Below are positions 8,701 to 16,034 of a DNA stretch of 22,994 bases, piece by piece; the stretch's first letter is position 1; each line of letters starts with the position of its first letter. The notes under the pieces were generated by a model. It was given only the letters and a program-made list of their open reading frames with translations. It did not search any database and was not told the DNA's origin. A program made the position numbers and the translations under genes. Origin of the DNA: Prevotellaceae bacterium (GTDB lineage: Bacteria; Bacteroidota; Bacteroidia; Bacteroidales; Bacteroidaceae); NCBI GenBank assembly GCA_022508685.1, contig JAFLUS010000003.1:1-22994 (forward strand). Direction: 5' to 3'.

Positions 8701-9233
8701 AATTCGTCTTTCTCCAACAATGCGTGTTCGGGAAAGGTCGTCAGCAGTGGAGCGTCGTCGGCTGAGGTGTAGGCAAATTTCTCAAATTCGCGCGGCGTGA
8801 CGTCGGCAGTTTCAGCCAACAGGTAGTAAGTATGGAGCGAATAGGGATTGTTGGCGTGACTGAACTGGGCTTTGCTGTCGTCTGCGCTGTTGAGCACCCA
8901 TTTCGTCAGTCCTCTGCCGTAGAACAGCACTTTGTCAGCAGTTCGGTAGAGTGGCAGTTCGGTGAGGTCGCCGTCGAGGTATTCCAATCCGCTTTCGGGC
9001 AGCATCTCGCGGTTGAGCCCGTACAGACGGACGTTGTCGGGATTGCTGAACCCCATGGAACGGAGTGTGCTGTTGGTGAGTTGGTAGACGCCGGCTTTGT
9101 CGACACTGATTTTCACCCATTTGCCTGTGGCCATGACGGAGTGTTCGACATAGCGGTTCGATGCGTCTTGGGCATGGGCGGTGAGCGACGTGAAGATGAG
9201 TGCGAATATATAAAAAAACTTGCGCATGGGCAT
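5766..9233 (-). CDS. porU: Type IX secretion sortase PorU (C25-type cysteine peptidase)
   Basis: PorU sits on the cell surface, removes the C-terminal signal domain of T9SS cargo and attaches cargo to anionic lipopolysaccharide. The 1155-residue product has a signal peptide (about 1-22, MRKFFYIFALIFTSLTAHAQ; Met3 may be the real start), a long N-terminal beta-rich region, then a gingipain-like C25 peptidase domain (about 395-740). The catalytic dyad is visible: His648 in NYTGHGAN and Cys681 in WITAACDVTPFD. Ig-like modules follow, and a T9SS-type C-terminal domain ends the protein (about 1050-1155, with VYDVTGREVW, LPAGVYIANA and KKFIVASPR). PorU keeps this domain rather than cleaving it. The gene is about 48 nt from the FAH-family gene upstream and 77 nt from porV downstream. 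Length matches the family. Confidence 0.95.
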   Translation of the reverse strand: MPMRKFFYIFALIFTSLTAHAQDASNRYVEHSVMATGKWVKISVDKAGVYQLTNSTLRSMGFSNPDNVRLYGLNREMLPESGLEYLDGDLTELPLYRTADKVLFYGRGLTKWVLNSADDSKAQFSHANNPYSLHTYYLLAETADVTPREFEKFAYTSADDAPLLTTFPEHALLEKDEFSYMNSGRTFFYAHDFANGNRQDYALNLPGIAQQSDVYLTVQFAANGNSTSSLSVSFNDSLLGSISFTTPGMYDAARLNSASYTISRQRSNQQNTIQLLHTRASGTTGHLDYIRAGYLRQLHLSGNELLFRPTRSGNVRFQLTGGKSETVLWHINNNDSYEEVAGTYDTATATWTFPFCSDNSSTNAWKDEELLALNPSATFPTPTIVGSVPNQDLHALTDIDLVIIVPCSGKLTKQAQQLADAHTQQDGMRCIVVPVNQIYNEFSAGTPDATAIRRFAKMLYEKTGDEHRPLRNLLLFGSGMWDNRMITPNLSKKSPSDYLLCYESDNSLSHTNSYVLEDYFALLDDDAPTDVLRAKPRIGVGRIPVTTATDAKNVVNKLIRYINNEEVGPWKNTLTILCDDGNNNTHMKDGDSVIAHTARLYPDFRIKRIYWDTYERQVSTTGKSYPAAIADINKQMQDGSLIMNYTGHGANYCLSHEQVIHKKNFANWSSPRLPLWITAACDVTPFDMNEEHLGEVALLNPQGAAMGFIGTSRTVYSSPNLALNWRFMEYVLGVKDDGNRYTIGEALSAAKCNYIDRLSGITNDVNKAHFILLGDPAITLATPSYKVEIDRINDMYAPGTPENVAAGSVVTIEGRIVDESGNLATDFNGTVSPVVMDNIEEVICLNNAKGEGTSAGGNDSNNPAHTFSDRMRLLYTCSDYIADGKFRVSFPIPLDNNYSGETGLISLYANNVEHTLEANGSFTNFLVNGTATNISNDHTGPDIQFYLNTENFVAGSTVNETPLLVATLTDENGINITGSGIGHDVTAIIDNDASTTYSLNSYFTPTVGNYQSGTLAFSIPTLTDGRHTLTLRAYDTLNNPSSISTYFYVNNGLRPQVFNLIVSSPVRNEATFTIVTDRPQSNVSMTLHVYDVTGREVWKASESNFSTTGTYTFTWNLNEANAHLPAGVYIANAIITASGSAPTTVAKKFIVASPR

Positions 9234-9281
9234 TTTGTGTTTTGTGCAGACGAGGCAGATGATTGTCGGACTGCGACGAGG

Positions 9282-9917
9282 TTACTTAATGCGGATGTTC
9301 AGCACGGGCTGTTGCTCTATATAGGCTTCGAGGTGCTGTCCTTCGCTGACGGGACCCGTTCCGGCAGGCGTGCCGGTGAAGATGAGGTCGCCCATTTTCA
9401 GTGTAAAGAACCGGCTGCAGTAACTGACGATGCGGTCGATGGAGTGGAGCATGTCGGCAGTATGTCCGTTCTGCACGGTCGTTCCGTCGATGTCAAGACG
9501 GAAATGGATGTCCTGCACGTCAGCGAACTGCGTCTTGTCCACCCACTTGCCGACGGCGGCACTTCCGTCAAAGCCCTTGCAGAGTTCCCACGGCAGTCCG
9601 TGTTCGGCGAGTCGTTGCTGGAGGTCGCGTGCGGTGAAGTCGATGCCTACCGTCAGTTGGTTGTAGTAGCGGTGGGCAAAGCGTTCAGCCACGTTCTTTC
9701 CCAATCGGTCGATGCGGACAACGATTTCGGCTTCGTAGTCGAACCGCTGTGCAAAGTCGGGGACGAAGAAGGGTCTTCCTTCGCGAATCAGTGCCGAGTC
9801 GGGTTTGGTGAAAATGACGGGCTCTGTATATACTAACGTATGCCGCAGCGGTTTATTGTCTGCGAAATCGTTTTCGCAATGGGCGGCATAATTCATGCCA
9901 ACGCAGAGTATCTTCAT
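9282..9917 (-). CDS. Fumarylacetoacetate hydrolase (FAH) family protein
   Basis: I chose ATG at 9917, giving 211 residues that begin MKILCVGMNYAAH as other family members do; a TTG at 9932, next to the rseP stop, would add five residues. The FAH fold has a metal site built from an E-x-E pair and an Asp, seen here as Glu62 and Glu64 in DYEAEIVV and Asp93 in GIDFTARDLQ. KGFDGSAAVG (114-123) and IFTGTPAGTGPV near the end are the other signatures. It is most like the small FAHD1/YcgM group, which hydrolyse acylpyruvates or decarboxylate oxaloacetate. The true substrate cannot be read from sequence. It is cytoplasmic and begins 11 nt after rseP, clearly in the same transcription unit. Confidence 0.9.
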   Translation of the reverse strand: MKILCVGMNYAAHCENDFADNKPLRHTLVYTEPVIFTKPDSALIREGRPFFVPDFAQRFDYEAEIVVRIDRLGKNVAERFAHRYYNQLTVGIDFTARDLQQRLAEHGLPWELCKGFDGSAAVGKWVDKTQFADVQDIHFRLDIDGTTVQNGHTADMLHSIDRIVSYCSRFFTLKMGDLIFTGTPAGTGPVSEGQHLEAYIEQQPVLNIRIK

Positions 9918-9928
9918 GTCGTCCGGAA

Positions 9929-11344
9929 TCAAATGCCAAAGAGGCGGAGAACGTCGTTGAGATTGGCAAAAAGCAGCAGTGCAATCAGCAGGAACATTCC
10001 GACGTATTGTGCCCGCTCAAGCAGTTTCTCGCTGGGTTGTCGGTGGGTGATGATTTCGTAAATGGCGAAAATGGCGTGTCCACCGTCGAGGGCGGGAATC
10101 GGAAGCACGTTCATGAAACCGAGAATGATAGAGAGGAATGCCGTCAGCATCCAGAAACTATGCCAGTCCCATGTTGCAGGGAAGATGCTGCCGATAGCGA
10201 TGAAGCCACCCACGGAACGTGCACCCTTCTTGGTGAAGAGGTATTTGAGGTCGCTGACATAGCCTTTGAGTATATCCCATCCGTAGGCAATGCCGGCAGG
10301 GAAGGACTCGAAGAAACCGTAGTTGCGGTGCGTCGTCGTATAGTTGAGGGTGGCATTGATAAATCCGAGCGTGAAGTTTGTGTTGAGCACGGCTTCCGTG
10401 TGGCGAACGCTGTCGCCGTCGGTGATGTCGAGCGTGATGGTGCGACACACAAGGCTGTCGTAGGCTGTCGATTCTTTGCTGAGGTTGTCGCTGAGTGCCA
10501 TCAAGGTGTATTGCACGTCGTTGAAGTCATTGATGGGTGTGCCGTTGATAGCGGTGATGAGGTCGCCCGGACGGATACCCGCTTTGTCAGCAGGCGATTC
10601 GGGCACGATGCTGTCGATGCGCAATGGCATCAACACGGAGGCATACTGCGGTGCCTCGAGCATTTCCAGCAGGTTCATGTCGGACGGCAGCGCGATGTCG
10701 ACACGTTCGCCGTTGCGTAGCACGTGGGCTACCTTACTATTAGTTAATGTACGCGCGCGTGCGGGAGTCCAATATAAGAATTCTTCGTCGTCGGCACCGA
10801 GAATGATGTCGCCGTCTTGAAAACCGTCTTCTTTGGCTTGCGCACTGAATTTCATGCCGTTGGTCATGTCAGTGCTTTTGATGTAGTCTTCACCCCATGC
10901 GAAGAGCACCATAGCATAGATGACGAAGGCGACGATGAAGTTCATGATGACGCCGCCGAGCATGATGAGCAGCCGTTGCCATGCGGGTTTGGTGCGGAAT
11001 TCCCATGCCTTTGGCGGTTGTTTCATCTGCTCCTTGTCCATTGATTCGTCAATCATTCCGGCAATTTTGACATAACCGCCGAGCGGAATCCAGCCGATGC
11101 CGTATTCCGTTCCGTTGTACTGGTTTTCACCTTTTTCATCCTTCGGCACCGGCTTCTTGCCGATGAGGCGACGGAACCAGTTGTCGTAGGTGCTGAACAG
11201 ATGAAACTTGTAGTCGAAGAAGAGATAGAACTTCTCGACGCGTGTCTTGAAAAGTTTGGCAAACAGAAAATGTCCGCCTTCATGCAGCACGATGAGCAAT
11301 CCGAGCGAAACAATGACTTGTGCAATTTTAATGATAATTTCCAT
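9929..11344 (-). CDS. rseP: RIP zinc metalloprotease RseP (site-2 protease)
   Basis: RseP is an inner-membrane zinc protease that cuts transmembrane segments, classically of anti-sigma factors, and clears signal peptides. I chose ATG at 11344 (MEIIIKIAQV), since the longer frame starts at an unlikely TTG. The 471-residue product has the zinc motif HEGGH at residues 21-25 inside the first membrane segment and the third ligand region NVLPIPALDGGH (about 412-423). A second membrane segment lies at about 127-149 and the last at about 446-462. Two PDZ-like regions are visible, about 165-225 and 245-310, the second with PESPADKAGIRPGD. Its neighbour upstream is dxr (48 nt), a pairing found widely in bacteria. 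No anti-sigma factor substrate is in the window. Confidence 0.95.
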   Translation of the reverse strand: MEIIIKIAQVIVSLGLLIVLHEGGHFLFAKLFKTRVEKFYLFFDYKFHLFSTYDNWFRRLIGKKPVPKDEKGENQYNGTEYGIGWIPLGGYVKIAGMIDESMDKEQMKQPPKAWEFRTKPAWQRLLIMLGGVIMNFIVAFVIYAMVLFAWGEDYIKSTDMTNGMKFSAQAKEDGFQDGDIILGADDEEFLYWTPARARTLTNSKVAHVLRNGERVDIALPSDMNLLEMLEAPQYASVLMPLRIDSIVPESPADKAGIRPGDLITAINGTPINDFNDVQYTLMALSDNLSKESTAYDSLVCRTITLDITDGDSVRHTEAVLNTNFTLGFINATLNYTTTHRNYGFFESFPAGIAYGWDILKGYVSDLKYLFTKKGARSVGGFIAIGSIFPATWDWHSFWMLTAFLSIILGFMNVLPIPALDGGHAIFAIYEIITHRQPSEKLLERAQYVGMFLLIALLLFANLNDVLRLFGI

Positions 11345-11392
11345 AGGGCTAATCAATGTGGAAACAAGTGTTCAATACAATAAAAAATGATG

Positions 11393-12535
11393 TTACGAAA
11401 TGAGGGATGCGGCATACGCCCGAGCCTCCTTGTCCGATTCCAGATAGGCGTCCAATTCCGATGCCGTCGAAAAGGCGACGTGCTGCATCGTCTGTTCGAT
11501 GATGTCGCTGATGCGGGTGAACGAGATTTTGTCTTCGATGAACGCACGGTTCACCACTTCGTTGGCAGCATTGACGATGCAGGGCATGTTGCCGCCACGA
11601 TGCAAGGCTTCGTAAGCCAAGCGCAGACAGGGGAACCGCTCCATGTCGGGTTGTTCGAACGTGAGGTCTTTCAGTTGGAAGAAATCGAGGCGTTCGAAGT
11701 TCGACGGCAGTCGTCTTGGGTAACTGAAAGCATACTGTATGGGCAGTCGCATGTCGGGCATTCCGAGTTGCGCCTTCACGCCGCCGTCTTCGAACTGCAC
11801 CATCGAGTGGATGACGCTTTGGGGATGCACCACCACTTGGATGTTGTCGGGCGATACGCCGAACAGCCATTTGGCTTCTATCACTTCAAATCCCTTGTTC
11901 ATCATCGTGGCGGAGTCGATGGTGATTTTTGCGCCCATGTTCCATGTGGGGTGGGCGAGTGCCTGCGACTTCGTCACGCTTTGCAACTGCGCTGCCGTGC
12001 AGGTGCGGAAGGGGCCGCCCGATGCCGTGAGCAGAATCTTCTCGATGCGGTTGCCCGGTTCGAGGCATTGGAATATGGCTGAATGTTCGGAGTCGACGGG
12101 CAGGATGGGCACTTCGTTCTCGGCAGCCAGACGGTTCATCAGTTCGCCTGCCACGACGAGTGTTTCCTTGTTTGCCAACGCGATGGCTTTCTTGGCACGG
12201 ATGGCACTGATTGTCGGTCGCAGACCGGCAAAGCCTACCATGGATGCCAGTACGATGTCGACATTCTCGTCCTGCACCACGTCGCACAGGGCATCGGCTC
12301 CGGCATACACCTTGATGGGGAGGTCGGACAACGCACGTTGCACGGCATCGTAGTGCTGAGTGTTGGCGATGACCACGATTTCGGGTTGGAAACGGCGTGC
12401 CTGCTTCACCAGCAAGTCCACGTTGTTGTTTCCCGTCAGCACGTAGGCTTCAAACAGGTCGGGATTTGATGCAATCACGTCGAGCGCCTGTGTGCCGATG
12501 GAACCGGTCGAACCTAATATGGCAATTTTCTTCAT
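11393..12535 (-). CDS. dxr: 1-deoxy-D-xylulose 5-phosphate reductoisomerase
   Basis: Dxr makes 2-C-methyl-D-erythritol 4-phosphate from DXP with NADPH, the first committed MEP-pathway step. It is cytoplasmic and the fosmidomycin target. The 380-residue length is normal. The NADPH-binding loop GSTGSIG is at 8-14, ANKETLV at 121-127, the metal ligands Asp148 and Glu150 in PVDSEHSA, and Glu217 in MNKGFEVIE. The flexible active-site loop HPTWNMG (195-201) carries the tryptophan that covers the substrate. ATG at 12535 begins MKKIAILGSTG. It lies 8 nt after rimM and 48 nt before rseP, in the same operon. Confidence 0.98.
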   Translation of the reverse strand: MKKIAILGSTGSIGTQALDVIASNPDLFEAYVLTGNNNVDLLVKQARRFQPEIVVIANTQHYDAVQRALSDLPIKVYAGADALCDVVQDENVDIVLASMVGFAGLRPTISAIRAKKAIALANKETLVVAGELMNRLAAENEVPILPVDSEHSAIFQCLEPGNRIEKILLTASGGPFRTCTAAQLQSVTKSQALAHPTWNMGAKITIDSATMMNKGFEVIEAKWLFGVSPDNIQVVVHPQSVIHSMVQFEDGGVKAQLGMPDMRLPIQYAFSYPRRLPSNFERLDFFQLKDLTFEQPDMERFPCLRLAYEALHRGGNMPCIVNAANEVVNRAFIEDKISFTRISDIIEQTMQHVAFSTASELDAYLESDKEARAYAASLIS

Positions 12536-12543
12536 ATCGTATC

Positions 12544-13065
12544 TTACAAGTCAAGCAGTCCCACGGGCAAGTCCATCGTGAGGATGCGTGCGTCGTGGTC
12601 GATGCTGTTGATAAATTCTTCGTGTGCAGGGATGAGCACCTCGCTGCCCTGTTCCGTCTCCACGACAAACAACCAGTTTTCCGTGTTGTCGTCCACGTCG
12701 GTGATGCGTCCGACGGTTTCACCCGACGGGGTCTGCACTGCGAAACCGACGAAATAGTTGAGGGTGATGTCCTCCTCTCCGCGTTCCGCCACCTTCGTCT
12801 TTTCGATGTAGACGTCGCAGCCGATGATGGGTTGGGCTTGGTCGGCAGAATGGATGCTGTCGAACTTCATCAGTGCCGAACTGCCGTTGCGGAACCGGTA
12901 TTCCTCGATGAAGAACGGCACGAGAATACCGTCGACTTCGACGATGAGGTAGTCCGTGTCGCTCGTGTCGAAAATGTCGTCCGTGAAGTTCAGCACCACC
13001 TCGCCTTTCAGCGCGTGCGTCTTCACGATGGTTCCGATTTGATATACATCTTCGTGGCGAATCAT
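12544..13065 (-). CDS. rimM: Ribosome maturation factor RimM
   Basis: RimM binds ribosomal protein S19 and helps assemble the head of the 30S subunit. The 173-residue product has the N-terminal RimM domain (about 5-90; starts YQIGTIVKTHALKGEV, the family signature) and a C-terminal PRC-barrel (about 98-170; NYFVGFAV, ETVGRITDV, VLIPAHEEFINSID and a hydrophobic end). Length is usual. In many bacteria rimM sits with rpsP, trmD and rplS, but here it lies between murA (17 nt upstream) and dxr (8 nt downstream). I recall a similar arrangement in other Bacteroidetes. Confidence 0.95.
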   Translation of the reverse strand: MIRHEDVYQIGTIVKTHALKGEVVLNFTDDIFDTSDTDYLIVEVDGILVPFFIEEYRFRNGSSALMKFDSIHSADQAQPIIGCDVYIEKTKVAERGEEDITLNYFVGFAVQTPSGETVGRITDVDDNTENWLFVVETEQGSEVLIPAHEEFINSIDHDARILTMDLPVGLLDL

Positions 13066-13082
13066 GGCGATGCGGTTTCGGT

Positions 13083-14390
13083 TTAATGGATTCGTGTGAT
13101 ATGGGCACCCAATGCCGACAACCGGCCTTCGATGTCCTCATATCCGCGGTCGATTTGCTCAATGTTGCTAATCATGCTCGTGCCGTCGGCACTGAGGGCA
13201 GCGATGAGCAGGGCGATGCCGGCACGGATGTCGGGCGACGACATGCGTGCACCGCGGAGTTTGAACTGGTGGTCATGACCGACGATGACGGCGCGGTGGG
13301 GGTCGCAAAGGATGATTTGCGCACCCATGTCGATGAGTTTGTCGACAAAGAACAGGCGGCTTTCAAACATCTTCTGGTGAATCAGCACGCTGCCCTTGGC
13401 CTGCGTCGCCACCACGAGCATGACGCTGAGGAGGTCGGGCGTGAGTCCGGGCCATGGCGCATCGCTGAACGACATGATGCTGCCGTCCATGTACGATTCC
13501 ACTTCGTAGTGTTCGTGTCGCGGAATGTAGATGTCGTCGTTGCGGCGTTCGATGCGGATGCCCATCCGACGGAACATTTCGGGAATGATGCCGAGATTGT
13601 CGTACGACACGTTGCGGATGGTAAGTTCGCTGCCCGTCATGGCAGCCATGCCGATGAAACTGCCCACCTCAATCATGTCGGGCAACAGCGTGTGCTCCGT
13701 GCCGTGCAGTTCCTTCACGCCTTCAATCACGATGCGGTTGGAGGCAATGCCCGTGATGCGGGCACCCATGCGGTTGAGCATGTGGCAGAGTTGCTGGATG
13801 TAGGGCTCGCAGGCGGCATTGTAAATCGTCGTCGTGCCTTCAGCCAGCACGGCAGCCATGATGATGTTGGCAGTTCCCGTCACGGAGGCTTCGTCGAGCA
13901 ACATGTATGTGCCTTGCAGGTGCTCGGCATCGATTTCATACATGTGCCGTTCTTCATTGTAGGTGAAACGCGCTCCCAGTTCCTTCACGCCCTGAAAGTG
14001 GGTGTCGAGCCGGCGACGCCCGATTTGGTCGCCACCCGGTTTCGCCACACAGGCGTGGTGATAGCGACCGAGCAGCGGTCCGAGCAGCAGGATGGAACCT
14101 CGCAACGACGCGCAGCGTTGCACGAACTCGTCGCTGCCCAAATACTCGTCGTCGAGCGTTTCGGCTTGAAATTGCCAGTCGTTGTTGCCGAGTTCGCAGA
14201 CGCGGACGCCCATCTTGCTCAGCAGCGAAATCATGTTGCGCACGTCGAGAATGTTCGGCACGTTGTGCATGACCACAGGCTCTGCCGTCAGCAGCGTGGC
14301 GGCAATCACCTCCAGCGCCTCGTTCTTCGCTCCCTGCGGCGTGATGCTGCCTTGCAGCGGATGTCCGCCCTCTATGATGAAAGATGCCAT
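13083..14390 (-). CDS. murA: UDP-N-acetylglucosamine 1-carboxyvinyltransferase MurA
   Basis: MurA transfers enolpyruvate from PEP to UDP-GlcNAc, the first committed step of peptidoglycan synthesis, in the cytoplasm. The 435-residue length fits and the two inside-out alpha/beta barrels are covered. The substrate-binding Lys22 and Asn23 are in GAKNEALEV. The active-site loop reads ACVAKPGGDQIGRRRLD, so position 121, the equivalent of catalytic Cys115 of E. coli, is Asp; I confirmed the GAC codon at 14030-14028. An Asp here is known in other bacteria, keeps the enzyme active and removes the fosfomycin target thiol. It is 6 nt from the DUF4290 gene and 17 nt from rimM. Confidence 0.96.
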   Translation of the reverse strand: MASFIIEGGHPLQGSITPQGAKNEALEVIAATLLTAEPVVMHNVPNILDVRNMISLLSKMGVRVCELGNNDWQFQAETLDDEYLGSDEFVQRCASLRGSILLLGPLLGRYHHACVAKPGGDQIGRRRLDTHFQGVKELGARFTYNEERHMYEIDAEHLQGTYMLLDEASVTGTANIIMAAVLAEGTTTIYNAACEPYIQQLCHMLNRMGARITGIASNRIVIEGVKELHGTEHTLLPDMIEVGSFIGMAAMTGSELTIRNVSYDNLGIIPEMFRRMGIRIERRNDDIYIPRHEHYEVESYMDGSIMSFSDAPWPGLTPDLLSVMLVVATQAKGSVLIHQKMFESRLFFVDKLIDMGAQIILCDPHRAVIVGHDHQFKLRGARMSSPDIRAGIALLIAALSADGTSMISNIEQIDRGYEDIEGRLSALGAHITRIH

Positions 14391-14396
14391 GTTCGT

Positions 14397-15029
14397 CTAT
14401 TTTTTCTTTTTCTTCCTTATGGACGCCATGTGCTGCACGTCGTTCAGGACTTCTCCGTCGGGAATGAGATGGATGTCGTTGGGCAGCAGGCTCACGGCAC
14501 CGTCTGTGTAGTGGGCGAGGTCTTCCAGAATTTTTTCATCGTTCATCGCGTCGCGGTTCCATCGTCCGAGGTCGCGCTTCATCTGGTTCGCCACCTGCGT
14601 GATGAGCACCTTCCGTTCCTTCTCGTCGGTCATCTCCGCAATCTTCTTGGCGAGCGCCTCCACGATGGCGCCATAGTGTCGGCGGGCAATGCGGGTCTGC
14701 GGATAGGCAATCGGCTCGTGCTGCGTCTTTCCGTCGTCGATGCGTTCAATCTCTACGGGATAGTCGATGTCGAGTTCGTAGCCCGACATGAAGGCGAGGT
14801 GGTTCCACAGTTTCTGTTGGAAACTCTCCATGTCGCCATGCTGGTGGCCCATGTTCGCCATGATGCCCACGATGGTATGGGCACAGCGCTGACGTTCGCC
14901 ACGGTCGGCAATCGTCTTGGCATGCTCCACCATCTGCTGCACGCAGCGGCCGTATTCAGGCATCACCAGTCGGGTGCGATGCGTGTTGTAGTCCACGCCC
15001 ACTGCCTGTGCTTTTGTTTCGTTGTTCAT
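14397..15029 (-). CDS. DUF4290 family protein, unknown function
   Basis: This 210-residue protein has the DUF4290 pattern known to me from Bacteroidetes: YNTHRTRLVMPEYGRCVQQMVEH near the N-terminus, then GIMANMGHQ and LWNHLAFMSGYELDIDYP. It looks all-helical, has no signal peptide or membrane segment, and should be cytoplasmic. It ends in the basic tail IRKKKKK, which suggests contact with nucleic acid or another acidic surface; that is inference. The function is not known. It sits between tsaB (16 nt) and murA (6 nt), a tight spacing that implies co-translation with murA. The start ATG at 15029 is the first in frame. Confidence 0.8.
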   Translation of the reverse strand: MNNETKAQAVGVDYNTHRTRLVMPEYGRCVQQMVEHAKTIADRGERQRCAHTIVGIMANMGHQHGDMESFQQKLWNHLAFMSGYELDIDYPVEIERIDDGKTQHEPIAYPQTRIARRHYGAIVEALAKKIAEMTDEKERKVLITQVANQMKRDLGRWNRDAMNDEKILEDLAHYTDGAVSLLPNDIHLIPDGEVLNDVQHMASIRKKKKK

Positions 15030-15045
15030 ATCTTCTGCTATGTAG

Positions 15046-15741
15046 TTACAAGTTCAACAAGTTCCGACCCGTCGTCGCGACAAAGTCCTTCAGGTAGAAA
15101 GGCTCGAAATATGCCACGTCGGCAAACTCGCCTCGTGCGTGCGCCATTTCCGCCAACGGACTCATTTGCTTTGCCAACGGCTGTATGCCGTCGATGAAGT
15201 GCGCGTTCGGATGGTCGATGACCGCCTTGCACTTCGCCGCTCCGTTGCCGAAGAAATAGACCGGATGGCTGTCGAGCCATGGTCGCAGCGACTGCCCGTC
15301 GACCACCATCGCAGCCGTGTCGGCAATGGTGTGCAGTGCGCGGTCGTAGACGGCAGCATACACCTCCATGCGGCGTGCGTCAATCATGGGGCACAGCAGC
15401 GCATCGTCGGGCAACTCCTCGCGCAGCAGCACCGGCACGCACAGCACCTTCAGCGTCGGCAGCGTGATGAGTTTCAGATTGCGTCCGTAGCACACGCCCT
15501 TCGCCATCGACACACCGATGCGCAGTCCCGTGTACGAACCGGGCCCCATGCTCACCGCCACCGCGTCGAACGGAATGGCGTGGTTGTCGGTGAACGACAG
15601 CGCAGCGTCTACCATCGTTCCCAGCCGCGTAGCGTGGGAAGGCCCGTCGAAGTCCTCTTCGTGAAATATATTGGCGCCGTCCTGACTGACAGCCACGGAA
15701 CAAACGTCGGTCGAAGTTTCAATATGTAGGATGCAAGACAT
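15046..15741 (-). CDS. tsaB: tRNA threonylcarbamoyladenosine biosynthesis protein TsaB
   Basis: TsaB is the non-catalytic partner of TsaD in forming t6A at position 37 of ANN-decoding tRNAs. The 231-residue product has the ASKHA fold: ILHIETSTDVCSVAV at the start and the signature GPGSYTGLRIG at 66-76. It is shorter than TsaD and lacks the TsaD metal-binding histidines, as expected for TsaB. It is the first gene of the ten-gene minus-strand block, with a -7 promoter box 26 nt upstream of its ATG. Its start codon lies across a repeat-rich intergenic region from the HU-like gene. Confidence 0.95.
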   Translation of the reverse strand: MSCILHIETSTDVCSVAVSQDGANIFHEEDFDGPSHATRLGTMVDAALSFTDNHAIPFDAVAVSMGPGSYTGLRIGVSMAKGVCYGRNLKLITLPTLKVLCVPVLLREELPDDALLCPMIDARRMEVYAAVYDRALHTIADTAAMVVDGQSLRPWLDSHPVYFFGNGAAKCKAVIDHPNAHFIDGIQPLAKQMSPLAEMAHARGEFADVAYFEPFYLKDFVATTGRNLLNL

Positions 15742-15766
15742 ACTTTCTTTATATATATAATTCGTG

Positions 15767-15774
15767 CAAAGTTA
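15767..15774 (-). promoter_or_regulatory. -7 element of the tsaB promoter
   Basis: TAACTTTG reads from 15774 to 15767 on the minus strand, an exact TAnnTTTG box. The upstream element is weak (CTTCGCC near 15798-15792). It would drive tsaB and probably the rest of the block down to ispF, a transcript of nearly 12 kb if no internal promoter exists. Confidence 0.5.
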
Positions 15775-15913
15775 CATCTTTTTTTCGACACGGCGAAGAA
15801 TAAAGCGAAATAACCGCATTTGCAGTGCAAAAGGCATGAATAAAATGTAAGTGTGTGGGAAATTTTTGACAGTTCTCCGAAACATTCTTGTTTTCTTCGC
15901 AATATGAACTTGC

Positions 15914-15991
15914 GTTCACGTTGTGAACAGTAACGTTCGCAGTGTGAACGATAGCATTCACATTGTGAACAGTATCATTCACATCGTGAAC
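15914..15991. repeat. Four 15-nt dyads in a 21-nt period between tsaB and the HU-like gene
   Basis: Dyads lie at 15914-15928, 15935-15949, 15956-15970 and 15977-15991, each separated by 6 nt. Consensus is RTTCRCnnnGTGAAC; the first, GTTCACGTTGTGAAC, is perfect, the others have one mismatch. A degenerate copy, CTTCGCAATATGAAC, lies at 15895-15909. The 21-nt period equals two helical turns, so bound dimers would line up on one face. The array ends 43 nt upstream of the -33 box of the HU-like gene and about 120 nt upstream of the tsaB -7 box. It looks like a multi-site operator. Confidence 0.8.
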
Positions 15992-16034
15992 GGAACTTTT
16001 TGATGCGATAACAGCAAAAATGTGTCCCTGACAC

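Noticed and set aside
13086..15197. 703-codon open frame on the plus strand across murA, DUF4290 and tsaB
   Set aside because: It is antisense to three clearly recognised genes, its protein is rich in His, Asp and Val with no domain, and long antisense frames are expected with GC-rich codon usage.
15914..15991. CRISPR or leader-type repeat
   Set aside because: The 6-nt linkers are far too short to be spacers; phased dyads fit a protein-binding array better.
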